From the NCBI RefSeq assembly GCF_013004105.1, contig NZ_CP053085.1, positions 5,084,001 to 5,148,000 on the forward strand: 64,000 nt of DNA, given 5' to 3'. The DNA is from Gemmatimonas groenlandica (lineage in GTDB: Bacteria > Gemmatimonadota > Gemmatimonadetes > Gemmatimonadales > Gemmatimonadaceae). The stretch's first letter is position 1. Each line of letters begins with the position of its first letter. The notes below the pieces were generated by a model. It saw only the letters and a list, made by a program, of their open reading frames with translations, had not been told where the DNA came from and searched no databases. Both the position numbers and the translations under genes were made by a program. Positions 1-8,317 of this stretch are shown here, in pieces.

Positions 1-361
1 GCGTGGGATGCGTCGCCACGCGCCGCGCCACGCTGGCGCGAAGCACCGTGCGCCCCAGCAGGAACGCCAGCGTGCCGCCGATCGTGGCACCGGCCAGCAC
101 CAGCGCGCTCCCCTTCACGACGCCGAACACGGCGCCACCTGCCATCGTGAGCAGAAACGCCGGCAGCATGAAGAGCACCACGCCGATGTAGGCCGCGACG
201 AACGCCAGCGGCGCCCAGACGCCGAGGGTTTGCACCCACTCCGAAAAGCCGGGCAGGTAGGGCGTGGCGAGTTGTCCAAGCGCGATGCCGGCGACCAGCG
301 GCACGGCGATTCCGGCGGCACGCATCAGACCGGTCGCGGCGCTCTTGAGGTCGAGGGGCAT
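1..361 (-). CDS. TVP38/TMEM64 (DedA-like) family membrane protein, partial
   Basis: The reading frame starts at the ATG whose complement is 359-361 and runs off the left edge, so about 120 N-terminal residues are visible. They are strongly hydrophobic: a first membrane segment near residues 15-30, a second near 48-70 (with the stretch FVAAYIGVVLFMLPAFLLT), then the run TMAGGAVFGVVKGSALVLAG, which resembles the conserved G-x-x-F-G core of the TVP38/TMEM64/DedA superfamily (SNARE-associated PF09335). These are inner-membrane proteins, some of which are thought to act as lipid scramblases. The catalytic or transport role here is unknown. The family assignment rests on the motif and the hydrophobic pattern only, because the C-terminal half is outside the window. 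Confidence 0.7.
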   Translation of the reverse strand, partial: MPLDLKSAATGLMRAAGIAVPLVAGIALGQLATPYLPGFSEWVQTLGVWAPLAFVAAYIGVVLFMLPAFLLTMAGGAVFGVVKGSALVLAGATIGGTLAFLLGRTVLRASVARRVATHPT

Positions 362-381
362 CCGGAAATATACCCCGTAAG

Positions 382-420
382 AGCACAACGGCCCCGGCGA
401 GACGCCGGGGCCGTTGTGCT
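382..420 (-). terminator. Perfect 18-bp hairpin after the M14 peptidase gene
   Basis: Bases 382-399 and 403-420 are perfect reverse complements with a 3-base loop (aga). The hairpin lies between the stop of the M14 peptidase (444) and the start of the TVP38 gene (361), both on the minus strand. There is no strong U-tract on the minus side, only a mixed T-rich stretch further on, so termination may be partial. Confidence 0.6.
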
Positions 421-443
421 ACATCACGCTACCAAAGACGAGC

Positions 444-3242
444 TTACTGCAACGGCTTCGTGGGACGCTGGAATCCGCCGTCGAGCGCGTTGAGGAACAG
501 CTTGTAGGTGCCGTGCGGCTGCGAACGGAACAGGATTTCCGGTCCGAAGAGCCAAATCGTGCCCTGACCCATCTTGGCTTCTGCCATCGCCACGCCGCCC
601 TTCAGCAGTTCCTGTCCCCACGCCCAGCCGCTGGTGAGCGGCTTGTCGGTGTCGAACGTCGCCAGCACGCGCACACCCTTCGCCGCCGCATCGGGGCCGA
701 GCTTCATGACGGGGCTGTTGTCGAACATCACGCTGGGGCGCGGATTCATGCCCGTGGCGATGGTAGCCGACGTGTCGATGGCGACCTCGAGCAGCGAGCC
801 GGGGATGTAGTACTTCTCGCCCGCGTACGGACGGCCGTTGGCTTCGGCCATGTAGTTGTCGATGGGCAATCCCATCGCCTTGCCGAGTCCGATCGACGAA
901 CCGATCGCGACGATGCGACCACCCGCTTCGACGAACGTCTTCAGCGCCGGCACCGACTTCTCGGGGCTGATGCGGCCGATCGTCCGACGGAACTCTGCCG
1001 GAATCAGCGTGGTGTCGGGCGAGCCGCCGAAGCCGCGGCCTGCGCCCGCCTCCGAGAACATGCCGTCGGTTACGACGATTACGTCGTACTTGGCCTTGAG
1101 GTTACCCGCGTCGACATCCTGCGGATAAATCGTGGTGAACGGGAACTCGAACTTCTCCAGGATCAAACGCGTCCAACCACTAGGCATGCTGCCGCCGTAG
1201 CGATCGATGAGCGCAATACGCAGCGGCTGCACCGGCTGCGACGAGCCCGGCTTGCTGTTGGCTGCGGCGAAGTTCACGCCGAGATCCTTCGCGGCCTGCA
1301 TCACGACCTTGTCGGACGCACCGCCAGCGGGAACGAACCACGTACCGGCGGGCCACGTCGTGCCACCGTCGGTGAATGCCGTGGGAATGCGCGACGCCTT
1401 CACCTTCACCGCCGCGAGACGATTGGCGACCGTGGACGCGTCGTTCACTTCCGGACGGATGAAGTATCCAGCCTTGCCCTTCGCGACTACGCCCATCGGC
1501 ATCGTCGTGACGCCGTTCACCTTTTCGAACGGGCCCGTGAGACCGTCGAGCACGCGCTCGAACTGAATGCCCATCTGGAATGCGAGCGTCCAGCCGGCGT
1601 TGTCGTACGGCGGGATCGGGGGGCCACCCGGGTAGCGGAAGTCGTTCGGGTGATCCTGCGGCTCGAACATGTCGAGCACGTGCGAGCGGAACGCCTGGTT
1701 GGTCATCACGACCCACGAGCCGGCCGGGAACGACTTGCCGTTGGCGCTGAACGAACCAGTCGCGCGATGCACCTGAATGCCCGAGTACTGCAGCGCCTTG
1801 ATGAACTTGGTCGCCGTCGGGAAATCGTTCTGCGCGCTGCTCAACACGTACGCGCGAGGATCGCGATTTTCCGGCTTCTTGAGTTCCGCCATGTAGCGAT
1901 CGTTCGTGACCGCGCTGCCGATGTTCGGCGCCGTGCCAGTGCCACGCGGGCCGCCAGCGCGATTCGCTTCCGGGCTCGCCGTGGCGCGGTCCTTCGTGAT
2001 CTGCGCGATCATCGCGTCGACACGCTTGGGCGAGATCGTCCAGTTGTCCTTCGATCCGTTCTTGATCTGGTCGTTGCCCATGACCCAGCGATTGAACAGG
2101 AACGTTTCGCGATAGCGCGAGGCAAGATCGAGGAACGCGTAGTTCGCCGAGACCGAGTAGTCGATCGACTGGCGGAAGTGCCATTCCTGCGGCGCGACCG
2201 GCATCGGCAATCCGGCCGACCGCAACTGACGGTCGGGCACCAGCGACACGCGAATCGGCGTCGGGTTGCCGATCGTTTCGGTGAGGATACCGATCTGGTT
2301 GTGGAAGTAGCCCACGGTACGCAGGCCGCCGTTCCACCAGGTGCTGTAGTTCGAGCCGGCGCGGAAGGTGAGTCCCGGCTTGTGCTCGAGCACGAAGCGA
2401 TGGTTCAACGCCGCGCCCACGAGATCGAGACCCGTGATCATGGCGGGGTGAAACCAGTAGTTGGCGGGATCACGGTACGGCGGCGCCGCCATGATCGTAC
2501 CCGTCGGGCCGGTCTGGTGGTGGTTGTACATGATCTGCGGATTCCACTCCACGAACATCTGCTGCGACATGTTGCGCGTCTCGGCCAGCGCATTCATGTA
2601 CGCGTCACGGTTGTTGTCGTGGCCGGCGTACTTCTCGTACAGGCGCGGAATGTTCGAATTGCGGCGCAGCTTGTCGGGTTCCTGCATGTACCAGTTGGCC
2701 ACCAGCTCCATGCCGTCCGGATTCGCGTGCGTCATGAGAATGATGCAGTCGTTCAGGATCCGCATCGTCTCGTCGTCGGTACGGCTGGCGAGCTGGTAGA
2801 ACGATTCGATGAGCTGCTGGGCGCCGAGCACTTCGGTCGCGTGCAGGCCGCCGTCGATCCAGAAGACCACTTTGCCTTCCTTCGCCAGCTGGGATGCTGC
2901 CGCCGAATCGAGGCCGTCGGCCATGGCCAGTCGGTTCGAGATCTCCTTGTAGCGCGCCAGGTTCTTCAGATTGGCCGGCGAGGAGACGATCGCCATGATC
3001 TGCGGCCGCCCTTCCTCGGTGAGACCGATCGTGTCGAGAATCACGCGATCGCTCTGCTTCGCGATGGTGGCGAAGAAGGCGTGCAGCTTGGTGTAGTTGG
3101 GGAGCTCGTAGTCGGCGCCAATGTCATGCCCGAAGAATTCCTTGGGTGACGTGAGGCGCTGCTGAGCCGGGAGCGTGGCCGGCAGGGCCGCCGCGAACAG
3201 AATCGCGGTGGAAAGCCGGGTGGCACGACGCAGGCTGATCAT
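444..3242 (-). CDS. Secreted M14-family zinc carboxypeptidase-like protein
   Basis: The protein is 932 aa from the ATG at 3242. An upstream in-frame start at 3320 would add 26 residues ahead of an obvious signal peptide (MISLRRATRLSTAILFAAAL...PAQQ), so 3242 is preferred. The M14 zinc signature HxxE is seen as LHATE at residues 133-137, with a likely third ligand in NHHQ at 240-243 and a THANPDGMEL segment between them. The C-terminal third (about residues 700-930) has Rossmann-like segments such as DVIVVTDG and looks like the glutamine-amidotransferase-like domain often attached to large bacterial M14 proteins. It is probably exported and acts on peptides. The substrate cannot be told from sequence. 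It is transcribed toward the TVP38 gene but is separated from it by a strong hairpin. Confidence 0.85.
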   Translation of the reverse strand: MISLRRATRLSTAILFAAALPATLPAQQRLTSPKEFFGHDIGADYELPNYTKLHAFFATIAKQSDRVILDTIGLTEEGRPQIMAIVSSPANLKNLARYKEISNRLAMADGLDSAAASQLAKEGKVVFWIDGGLHATEVLGAQQLIESFYQLASRTDDETMRILNDCIILMTHANPDGMELVANWYMQEPDKLRRNSNIPRLYEKYAGHDNNRDAYMNALAETRNMSQQMFVEWNPQIMYNHHQTGPTGTIMAAPPYRDPANYWFHPAMITGLDLVGAALNHRFVLEHKPGLTFRAGSNYSTWWNGGLRTVGYFHNQIGILTETIGNPTPIRVSLVPDRQLRSAGLPMPVAPQEWHFRQSIDYSVSANYAFLDLASRYRETFLFNRWVMGNDQIKNGSKDNWTISPKRVDAMIAQITKDRATASPEANRAGGPRGTGTAPNIGSAVTNDRYMAELKKPENRDPRAYVLSSAQNDFPTATKFIKALQYSGIQVHRATGSFSANGKSFPAGSWVVMTNQAFRSHVLDMFEPQDHPNDFRYPGGPPIPPYDNAGWTLAFQMGIQFERVLDGLTGPFEKVNGVTTMPMGVVAKGKAGYFIRPEVNDASTVANRLAAVKVKASRIPTAFTDGGTTWPAGTWFVPAGGASDKVVMQAAKDLGVNFAAANSKPGSSQPVQPLRIALIDRYGGSMPSGWTRLILEKFEFPFTTIYPQDVDAGNLKAKYDVIVVTDGMFSEAGAGRGFGGSPDTTLIPAEFRRTIGRISPEKSVPALKTFVEAGGRIVAIGSSIGLGKAMGLPIDNYMAEANGRPYAGEKYYIPGSLLEVAIDTSATIATGMNPRPSVMFDNSPVMKLGPDAAAKGVRVLATFDTDKPLTSGWAWGQELLKGGVAMAEAKMGQGTIWLFGPEILFRSQPHGTYKLFLNALDGGFQRPTKPLQ

Positions 3243-3444
3243 GCGAGGGACGGGTGGCGAGGATACTGGGACAGCCGGACCCGGCTGCCGGATTCTCCCG
3301 TGAGGGGAGCCATCAGGCATACGATGGGGTGGCAGAGGGCGTTGGGCAAATGATTGTCGGAAATGGTCCGAATGACGAACTTTGTGGTATCAAGGGAGTC
3401 CGATGTCCCATCGTCCTTCGTTTCGACCCTTATCCCGCCCCGAC

Positions 3445-3933
3445 ATGACCATGAATCCGGCCCGTTTGGCCGCGCTGCTGGTGACGAGCGCCGCCCTGTT
3501 CGCCGCTCCGCTGTCCGCCCAGGAAAAGCCGCCCGCCAAGCCGCCCGCCGCGGCGATGGACCATTCCAAGATGGACCATAGCAAGATGGACCACGGCGCA
3601 GCCAAGGCCGAAGGCTGGAAGGAGCTCGACGCCTACCACATGCTGATGATGGCCACCTGGCATCCGGCCAAGGACAAGAATGATCTTGCGCCGATCCGCG
3701 CCAAGGCCAGCGAGATGGTCGCGTCGGCCAAGCTCGTGGCCGCGTCGAAGTCGCCGATGGCGTGCCAGAAGCCGGAGCTGCTGAAGGCACAGGCGGACCT
3801 TCCGACGGCTACGGAGAAGGTGGCGGCCATGGTCGCGGCCAAGGCCGCTGACGCCGAACTCAAGGCAGGCCTCAAGGGGCTGCACGACAGCTTCGACGTG
3901 CTCGAGGGATGTGCGGCGGGGATGAAGCACTAG
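3445..3933 (+). CDS. Secreted protein with MDHSK repeats (possible metal binding)
   Basis: The protein is 162 aa from the ATG at 3445 (another ATG lies at 3451). In-frame starts further upstream precede a clear signal peptide (LAALLVTSAALFAAPLSAQ), so they are less likely. After a Pro/Ala-rich linker the motif MDHSK occurs twice in tandem, followed by MDHG (residues about 38-51), a Met/His pattern common in periplasmic copper-handling proteins. The rest is predicted helical and Ala/Lys-rich, with two cysteines (ACQ and EGCAAG). No named domain was recognised. The gene is divergent from the M14 peptidase and convergent with the ribonucleotide reductase gene. Copper or other metal binding is an inference from the repeat alone. 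Confidence 0.6.
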   Translation: MTMNPARLAALLVTSAALFAAPLSAQEKPPAKPPAAAMDHSKMDHSKMDHGAAKAEGWKELDAYHMLMMATWHPAKDKNDLAPIRAKASEMVASAKLVAASKSPMACQKPELLKAQADLPTATEKVAAMVAAKAADAELKAGLKGLHDSFDVLEGCAAGMKH

Positions 3934-3939
3934 GCTGGC

Positions 3940-4087
3940 TCGCTGAACGAAAAGCAAACACCCTAGGAACCAGGAAGGAGGGTGTCAGGGAAGAGGAGGC
4001 AGGAACCACGCGCGGTTCACCTGCTTCCTCCCTCCTGACACCCTCCTTCCTGCTTCCTAGGGTGTTTTGTCTGCTCAGGCGAGCAAC
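3940..4087. repeat. Long imperfect palindrome between convergent genes
   Basis: Two arms of roughly 60 bases (about 3940-4000 and 4013-4087) are imperfect reverse complements. The best-matching core reads aaacaccctaggaa then caggaaggagggtgtcagg in the left arm and in the complement of the right arm. The apex is near 4005-4012. The element fills the gap between the stop of the secreted protein (3933) and the stop of the ribonucleotide reductase (4095), so it can act as a bidirectional terminator. Confidence 0.7.
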
Positions 4088-4094
4088 ACTGTCC

Positions 4095-6515
4095 TTAAAT
4101 GATCTCGCACGCCCCACCCGCACACGCCACCGTATCACCCAGCGTCGTCATGTCCACGCCTTCGAGCAGCATGGTGTAGTCGACCTCGCGATACGACAAC
4201 GAATTCCAGCGAATCATGTCCGACTCGGTCGTGACTTCTTCGCGCGGTGCCTGTGCGTAAATCTTGTCGCCCGTCTCGCGCAGCAGCGAAATGCCGGCGA
4301 AGTATTCCTTGTTGTCCCAGATGAACTGCTGCACGGCTTCCCATTCGTCGTCCTTCACGGTGACCGTGTTGGACACGTTGTGATGCAGCCCCGGGTTGTA
4401 CTGCTCGTGACGGCGGCCGGCGCGCACCCAGTGTTCCTGCACCAGTCGCACATACTCCAGGAACTGCACGGCGCCGACGTCTTCGCGCAGGATCGCGTCG
4501 GGGGCCGCACTGACCGGGAACGTGATCACATCAGTCGTCTCGGGATCCCACACCGACGTTTCCGTCATGTGCGGATTGTGCAGCTTGAACCACTGGTACA
4601 ACGGCTCCGTGCGCGCGGCCTGCACGCGACGGAAGTAATGACGCGCGTGGTGCGGGTGAATGCCCGAGCCCGCGCCCAGCACGAGGCTGGCGGTGCCTTC
4701 CGGCTTAACGCAGGTGATGCGCGCGGCCGGTTCGATGCCGAGGTGTTCGGCGATCGCCGCGTTGGTGTCGAGGCATTCCTTGGCGCCGCGTTCCAGCACC
4801 GACGGATCGAGAAGCAGCGACGGACGGTCGAGGATACCGCAGATCGACACGCCCAACAGCGACTCGCGCTCGTTGATCACGCGCGTGGCGGCACCGAGGT
4901 AAGGAATATCGGTGTACGCCGCCTGCAACGTGCCCAGCAGCGAGGCCGCGCGGCAGCATGCCAGGAACGACTCTTCACTGTCGCAGGCGCCGGCGTTGAT
5001 CGTGGTGAGGTTGCACATCTGCCAGCCCGACACGCGCGAGCCGATCTCGACATCCGGACGGCCGTACTTGGCAAGCTTCGCCTGCGCCGCTTCGTCCACG
5101 ATCATGTACGGGGCGAGGCCGATTTCCACACACGGATTCGCGCCGTACTCGGCGTCATCCACAAAGTAGAAGCCGGGCTCACCGAACTCCTTCTGGAACT
5201 CGAACAGCTTCGCGAAGTCCGACGTCTGCACCGACTCGCGCACGAGCACCGCGGAGTTGTTCGACTTGCCGCGCTGCGGGTTGGTCTCGAACCAGTTGCC
5301 CGTCTTGGCCGACGCCATTTCGTCGTCGTCCGACGAGAAGAGGCAGATGGTGGCCGAGCGACGGATACCGCCGGACAGCACGGCGACGGCCACGTGCATC
5401 ATGATGTCGTACACTTCGATCGGACGGAGCGCGCGGCCCGGCACCTGATCGAGCATACGTTCGGCCGCCAGCAGCGCCTTCTTGAGCGGCAAGTGTCCTG
5501 GCGCGCGACCACCCGAGGTCCGCAGCGACTGCCCACGAGAACGGATGGCGCTGTAATTGAACTCGACCTTCGTGCCGTCGAGGTACGAGCGGACCAGTGC
5601 GTCGAGCGCGTCCGCCCAGCCCTCAAGCGTATCCGGCACCATATAGTGCACCACCGGCAGTTCATTCTCCGCCGCGCGGAGCGGGAACGTGGGGAGCTGC
5701 GACACATGCTGCTTCTGGACACTGAAGCCGACGCCCGTGCCCGACATGAGCAGGAAGAAGGACTCCTTGAACGCGTCGAGCCGGTCCATGTGCGTGAACG
5801 CGCAATTGAACATGCGCGCGTTGTTCGCTTCGATGGCGCGGCCGCCGAACTGCAGCGAGCGCATGGAGGGCAGGATCGCGCGACGCTGCAACGCGGACTC
5901 CGTTTCCGCCATGAGCGAGTGCAGCGTGCGCCCACCGAATCCCGCCACCGGCGAATCGACGCGATCGGCGAAGTGGTCGCGATGCATGTCCATCACGCGC
6001 GTGAACGCTTCGGCCGGCGTCTCGCGGCGACCCAGATCTTCCCGGTAGCGCGAGTAGCGCGACAGAAAGATGTAATCCTGCAAGCCGTTCTCGCCGTGCA
6101 CGTTGAGACGATGCTGGGCGCGGGCGGCACGGTACAGCACGTAGCGCTTGGCGATATCCCAATGACCGCGCGCGGCGATCATCATTTCGACGATGTCCTG
6201 GATCTCTTCGACCGTGGGGACATGATCCTGCGCGCGACGCTCGACGGTATTCACCACGAGCTGCGTGATTGCGCACACGTCAGCGAAGTCGGTAAAGCCG
6301 AGGCCGAAGCGATGCGCGGCGTCGTCGTGGAGCGGGTTCGGCGCATCGTCGTGACGCGACGCGTAGAACGCCAGCGCGATCGCACGGGTGATGCGCTCGG
6401 GGTCCCACGAGGCCGAACGGCCGTCGCGCTTGACGACCTGCGTGACCGCCTTGATACCGACGGCGTCGTAGCTGGCTCGGAACTCGGAACTGCGGGGGGC
6501 GACGGAAACGGCCAA
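4095..6515 (-). CDS. nrdJ: Adenosylcobalamin-dependent (class II) ribonucleoside-triphosphate reductase
   Basis: This enzyme makes deoxyribonucleotides using adenosylcobalamin as radical source. The TTG at 6515 is chosen as start because GAAGGAGG (complement of 6521-6528) sits 5 bases upstream. The longer frame from 6629 would begin inside the leader terminator. That gives 806 aa. An N-terminal ATP-cone is seen (KRDGRSASWDPERITRAI... with WDIAKRYVLYR). The core follows: RSLQFGGRAIEANNARMFNCAF, the GGIRRSATICLFSSDD segment, and NPCVEIGL, which carries the radical-site Cys/Glu pair. The C-terminus ends CAGGACEII, a CxxxxC pair of the type used for re-reduction. No small-subunit gene is adjacent. 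The cobalamin riboswitch upstream independently supports B12 dependence. Confidence 0.92.
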   Translation of the reverse strand: MAVSVAPRSSEFRASYDAVGIKAVTQVVKRDGRSASWDPERITRAIALAFYASRHDDAPNPLHDDAAHRFGLGFTDFADVCAITQLVVNTVERRAQDHVPTVEEIQDIVEMMIAARGHWDIAKRYVLYRAARAQHRLNVHGENGLQDYIFLSRYSRYREDLGRRETPAEAFTRVMDMHRDHFADRVDSPVAGFGGRTLHSLMAETESALQRRAILPSMRSLQFGGRAIEANNARMFNCAFTHMDRLDAFKESFFLLMSGTGVGFSVQKQHVSQLPTFPLRAAENELPVVHYMVPDTLEGWADALDALVRSYLDGTKVEFNYSAIRSRGQSLRTSGGRAPGHLPLKKALLAAERMLDQVPGRALRPIEVYDIMMHVAVAVLSGGIRRSATICLFSSDDDEMASAKTGNWFETNPQRGKSNNSAVLVRESVQTSDFAKLFEFQKEFGEPGFYFVDDAEYGANPCVEIGLAPYMIVDEAAQAKLAKYGRPDVEIGSRVSGWQMCNLTTINAGACDSEESFLACCRAASLLGTLQAAYTDIPYLGAATRVINERESLLGVSICGILDRPSLLLDPSVLERGAKECLDTNAAIAEHLGIEPAARITCVKPEGTASLVLGAGSGIHPHHARHYFRRVQAARTEPLYQWFKLHNPHMTETSVWDPETTDVITFPVSAAPDAILREDVGAVQFLEYVRLVQEHWVRAGRRHEQYNPGLHHNVSNTVTVKDDEWEAVQQFIWDNKEYFAGISLLRETGDKIYAQAPREEVTTESDMIRWNSLSYREVDYTMLLEGVDMTTLGDTVACAGGACEII

Positions 6516-6520
6516 GTGTG

Positions 6521-6528
6521 CCTCCTTC
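6521..6528 (-). promoter_or_regulatory. Shine-Dalgarno that fixes a TTG start for the reductase
   Basis: The complement reads GAAGGAGG, 5 bases before TTG at 6515. No ATG or GTG in frame has a comparable site. The only upstream ATG (6629) overlaps the terminator stem. Confidence 0.75.
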
Positions 6529-6602
6529 GGGTGAACCAGCGGTTGAATGCACACCCCCGAGGACCTGCGCTTCCCACCCCCCGGCTGACACGCCGGGCGA
6601 CG

Positions 6603-6635
6603 AAAAAGGCTCCTTGCGATGCGCAGCAAGGAGCC
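6603..6635 (-). terminator. Intrinsic terminator in the riboswitch expression platform
   Basis: On the minus strand, a 10-bp perfect stem (6626-6635 with 6608-6617, GGCTCCTTGC/GCAAGGAGCC, 8-base loop) is followed directly by TTTTT (complement of 6603-6607). It lies between the cobalamin aptamer and the reductase start, as expected for transcription attenuation. Upstream, 6663-6670 can pair with 6682-6689, while 6649-6656 can pair with 6659-6666. These pairings exclude each other and could form the switching step. Confidence 0.85.
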
Positions 6636-6714
6636 CAGCGGAGCCGGCGCCCTTCAAGTGAAGGGCACGCAGCGATCCCCGGCGTGCCCTCCCTCGAGGG
6701 TGCGCGCGGACTCC

Positions 6715-6897
6715 GGCATCTGGTAGGTCTTCTGGCTCGGGACTCGTCCTCCGGAGCGGCCTTCCCGCGCACCCAAACCTGAGTGCGCAGTGGCGTGCTG
6801 CTCCTTCGTCCTCCCTTACAGCGGCGGGGCCGCCCCGGAATCGCACCGGGTTCCCTCTTAGCGCCGACCCCAGCGTCGGGATCGGTGACCAAATGCC
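6715..6897 (-). ncRNA. Cobalamin (B12) riboswitch
   Basis: Read on the minus strand, the aptamer has the conserved core CCGGTGCGATTCCGG, the CCCCGCCGCTGTAA element, a second GCCACTGC element and the downstream box GCCAGAAGACCTACC, all in the usual order. The closing P1 helix is formed by 6888-6897 with 6715-6724 (10 pairs, one of them G-U). An intrinsic terminator lies about 80 bases downstream and the next gene is a B12-dependent ribonucleotide reductase. High adenosylcobalamin would be expected to favour termination, which fits organisms that also hold a B12-independent reductase. Confidence 0.95.
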
Positions 6898-7048
6898 TAT
6901 GTCTTGAAACAGTTGCCTGCTGTCACGAACAACAGCGGGAGGCCCAAGTTCCAGCCAAAGACCGATTAAGTCAATACTTGTTTGCAGACACATGGCGCCA
7001 ACCGCCGCATTTTCTCCGCATGATTCGAGGCGCGGCAGGACAGCGGCG
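6898..7048 (-). promoter_or_regulatory. Leader and probable promoter region upstream of the riboswitch
   Basis: This gap lies between the iadA stop (7049) and the aptamer. On the minus strand TTGACT (complement of 6969-6974) resembles a -35 box, but no good -10 was found at normal spacing. Nothing else was recognised in it. Confidence 0.3.
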
Positions 7049-8212
7049 TTACGCTGTCTCGAAGGTGCCGCGTCGCTCGGTCATTCCGCCCTGAATGTGC
7101 CACACCCCGCGCGCCATCACGTCGCGCACGCGATGTCCGGCGTCGAGCACGACCAGGTCGGCGTCGGCCCCGACCCGGAGGGAGCCCTTCGCCGACAGGC
7201 GGAGCAGCGCCGCCACGTTGCTGGTGAAGGCCGGCAGAATCCGATCGAGACCGTGTCCGCGGGCCACGAGCTCCCGAACCGTTTCCAGCAGACTGCCGGC
7301 GTGACCGACGCCCATCTGCACGACCCGGCCATCGGTATCGAACACGGGCAGACACCCGCCCCCGTCGCTGCTGACGGTCACGTTGCTGCCCGGCGCGCCG
7401 CTGTCCCAGAAGCGCTCGAGGGCGTCGGCGGCGTTCCAGGCATCTTCCTCCGGCGACACGTCGAACGACGTGATATCCACCACGCAGCCGCGGCGGGCCA
7501 GCGCGATCGCCTCCTCGAAGAGCGCCCGCTTCCGATTCACATGGGTCGGGTTGAACACCCGCGCCGGGATCTCGCTGGTGTCGAGCGCCTGTCGCACCAG
7601 ATCGAGTCCGCGCACGCCGTCTCCCATGTGAAGATGCACCACGCCCGCCTTGCCGGTCATGATGCCGCCCACGTGCGCCTCGGCCGCCACCTTCAACAGA
7701 TCGTCGAGTGTGGGTTGGCTCGAGCGATGATCACTCAGCGCGAGCTCGCCCACGCCGATCACCCGATCGAGATGCACGATGTCACCGCGCACGCTTCCAG
7801 TGAGCGTCACCGGCGGCAGGTGATACCCGCCCGTGTGACACCACGCCGACAGCCCCTCGGCCACCAGCCCGCGAGCCGTGACCACCAGCTCGGCGGTGCT
7901 CCGCGTGACGTCGTCGGTGCCGAGTACGCCGATGGCCGTGGTGACACCGGCGTGCGTGTATTGCGAGAGCGGCGGGGCAGGCACGCGCGTGTTCGGGCCG
8001 GCTTCACCGCCGCCGCCGGTGAGATGTGCATGGCCGTCCACCAACCCGGGAATGACCACGCGCCCCTCCAAGTCGATCTCAGGCACGCCAAGCACCGGGG
8101 GGAGCGCACCGAGCGACGCGCCCATCCACAGGATCTGCTCTCCGCCGATGAGCAGGTCCATCTGCCCCCGCGATTCAGGAGCGAAAACAGTCGCATTGCG
8201 TAGCAGCAGCAT
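7049..8212 (-). CDS. iadA: Isoaspartyl dipeptidase (beta-aspartyl peptidase)
   Basis: A 387-aa M38 amidohydrolase that hydrolyses beta-aspartyl dipeptides. In this locus the likely substrate is beta-Asp-Arg released from cyanophycin. The metal motif GLVDGHAHLTGGGGEAGP matches the IadA family, followed by SDHRSSQP, a TGKAGVVHLHMGD segment holding the probable carboxylated lysine and a metal histidine, NPTHVNR with a second histidine, and SSDGGG with the catalytic aspartate. The protein ends GTFETA, as I recall for E. coli IadA. Length is normal for the family. The gene is divergent from cphB-cphA, with about 105 bases between the starts. The assignment is firm on motifs plus context. Confidence 0.93.
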   Translation of the reverse strand: MLLLRNATVFAPESRGQMDLLIGGEQILWMGASLGALPPVLGVPEIDLEGRVVIPGLVDGHAHLTGGGGEAGPNTRVPAPPLSQYTHAGVTTAIGVLGTDDVTRSTAELVVTARGLVAEGLSAWCHTGGYHLPPVTLTGSVRGDIVHLDRVIGVGELALSDHRSSQPTLDDLLKVAAEAHVGGIMTGKAGVVHLHMGDGVRGLDLVRQALDTSEIPARVFNPTHVNRKRALFEEAIALARRGCVVDITSFDVSPEEDAWNAADALERFWDSGAPGSNVTVSSDGGGCLPVFDTDGRVVQMGVGHAGSLLETVRELVARGHGLDRILPAFTSNVAALLRLSAKGSLRVGADADLVVLDAGHRVRDVMARGVWHIQGGMTERRGTFETA

Positions 8213-8317
8213 GCGGGAACGTTACCCAGCGGCCACGGCCAGCGTTAGCTTTGAACATGCTCGACACGTACGGCGATGTACGCGACGCACCGTACGGCCC
8301 ACGCAAATCCAGGACCT

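Noticed and set aside
414-3149. Long plus-strand reading frame opposite the M14 peptidase
   Set aside because: Arg/His/Val-rich with no domain; it is the mirror of a real high-G+C gene with G/C third positions.
3909-6782. Long plus-strand frame opposite the ribonucleotide reductase
   Set aside because: No domain character, and it runs across a palindrome and a riboswitch.
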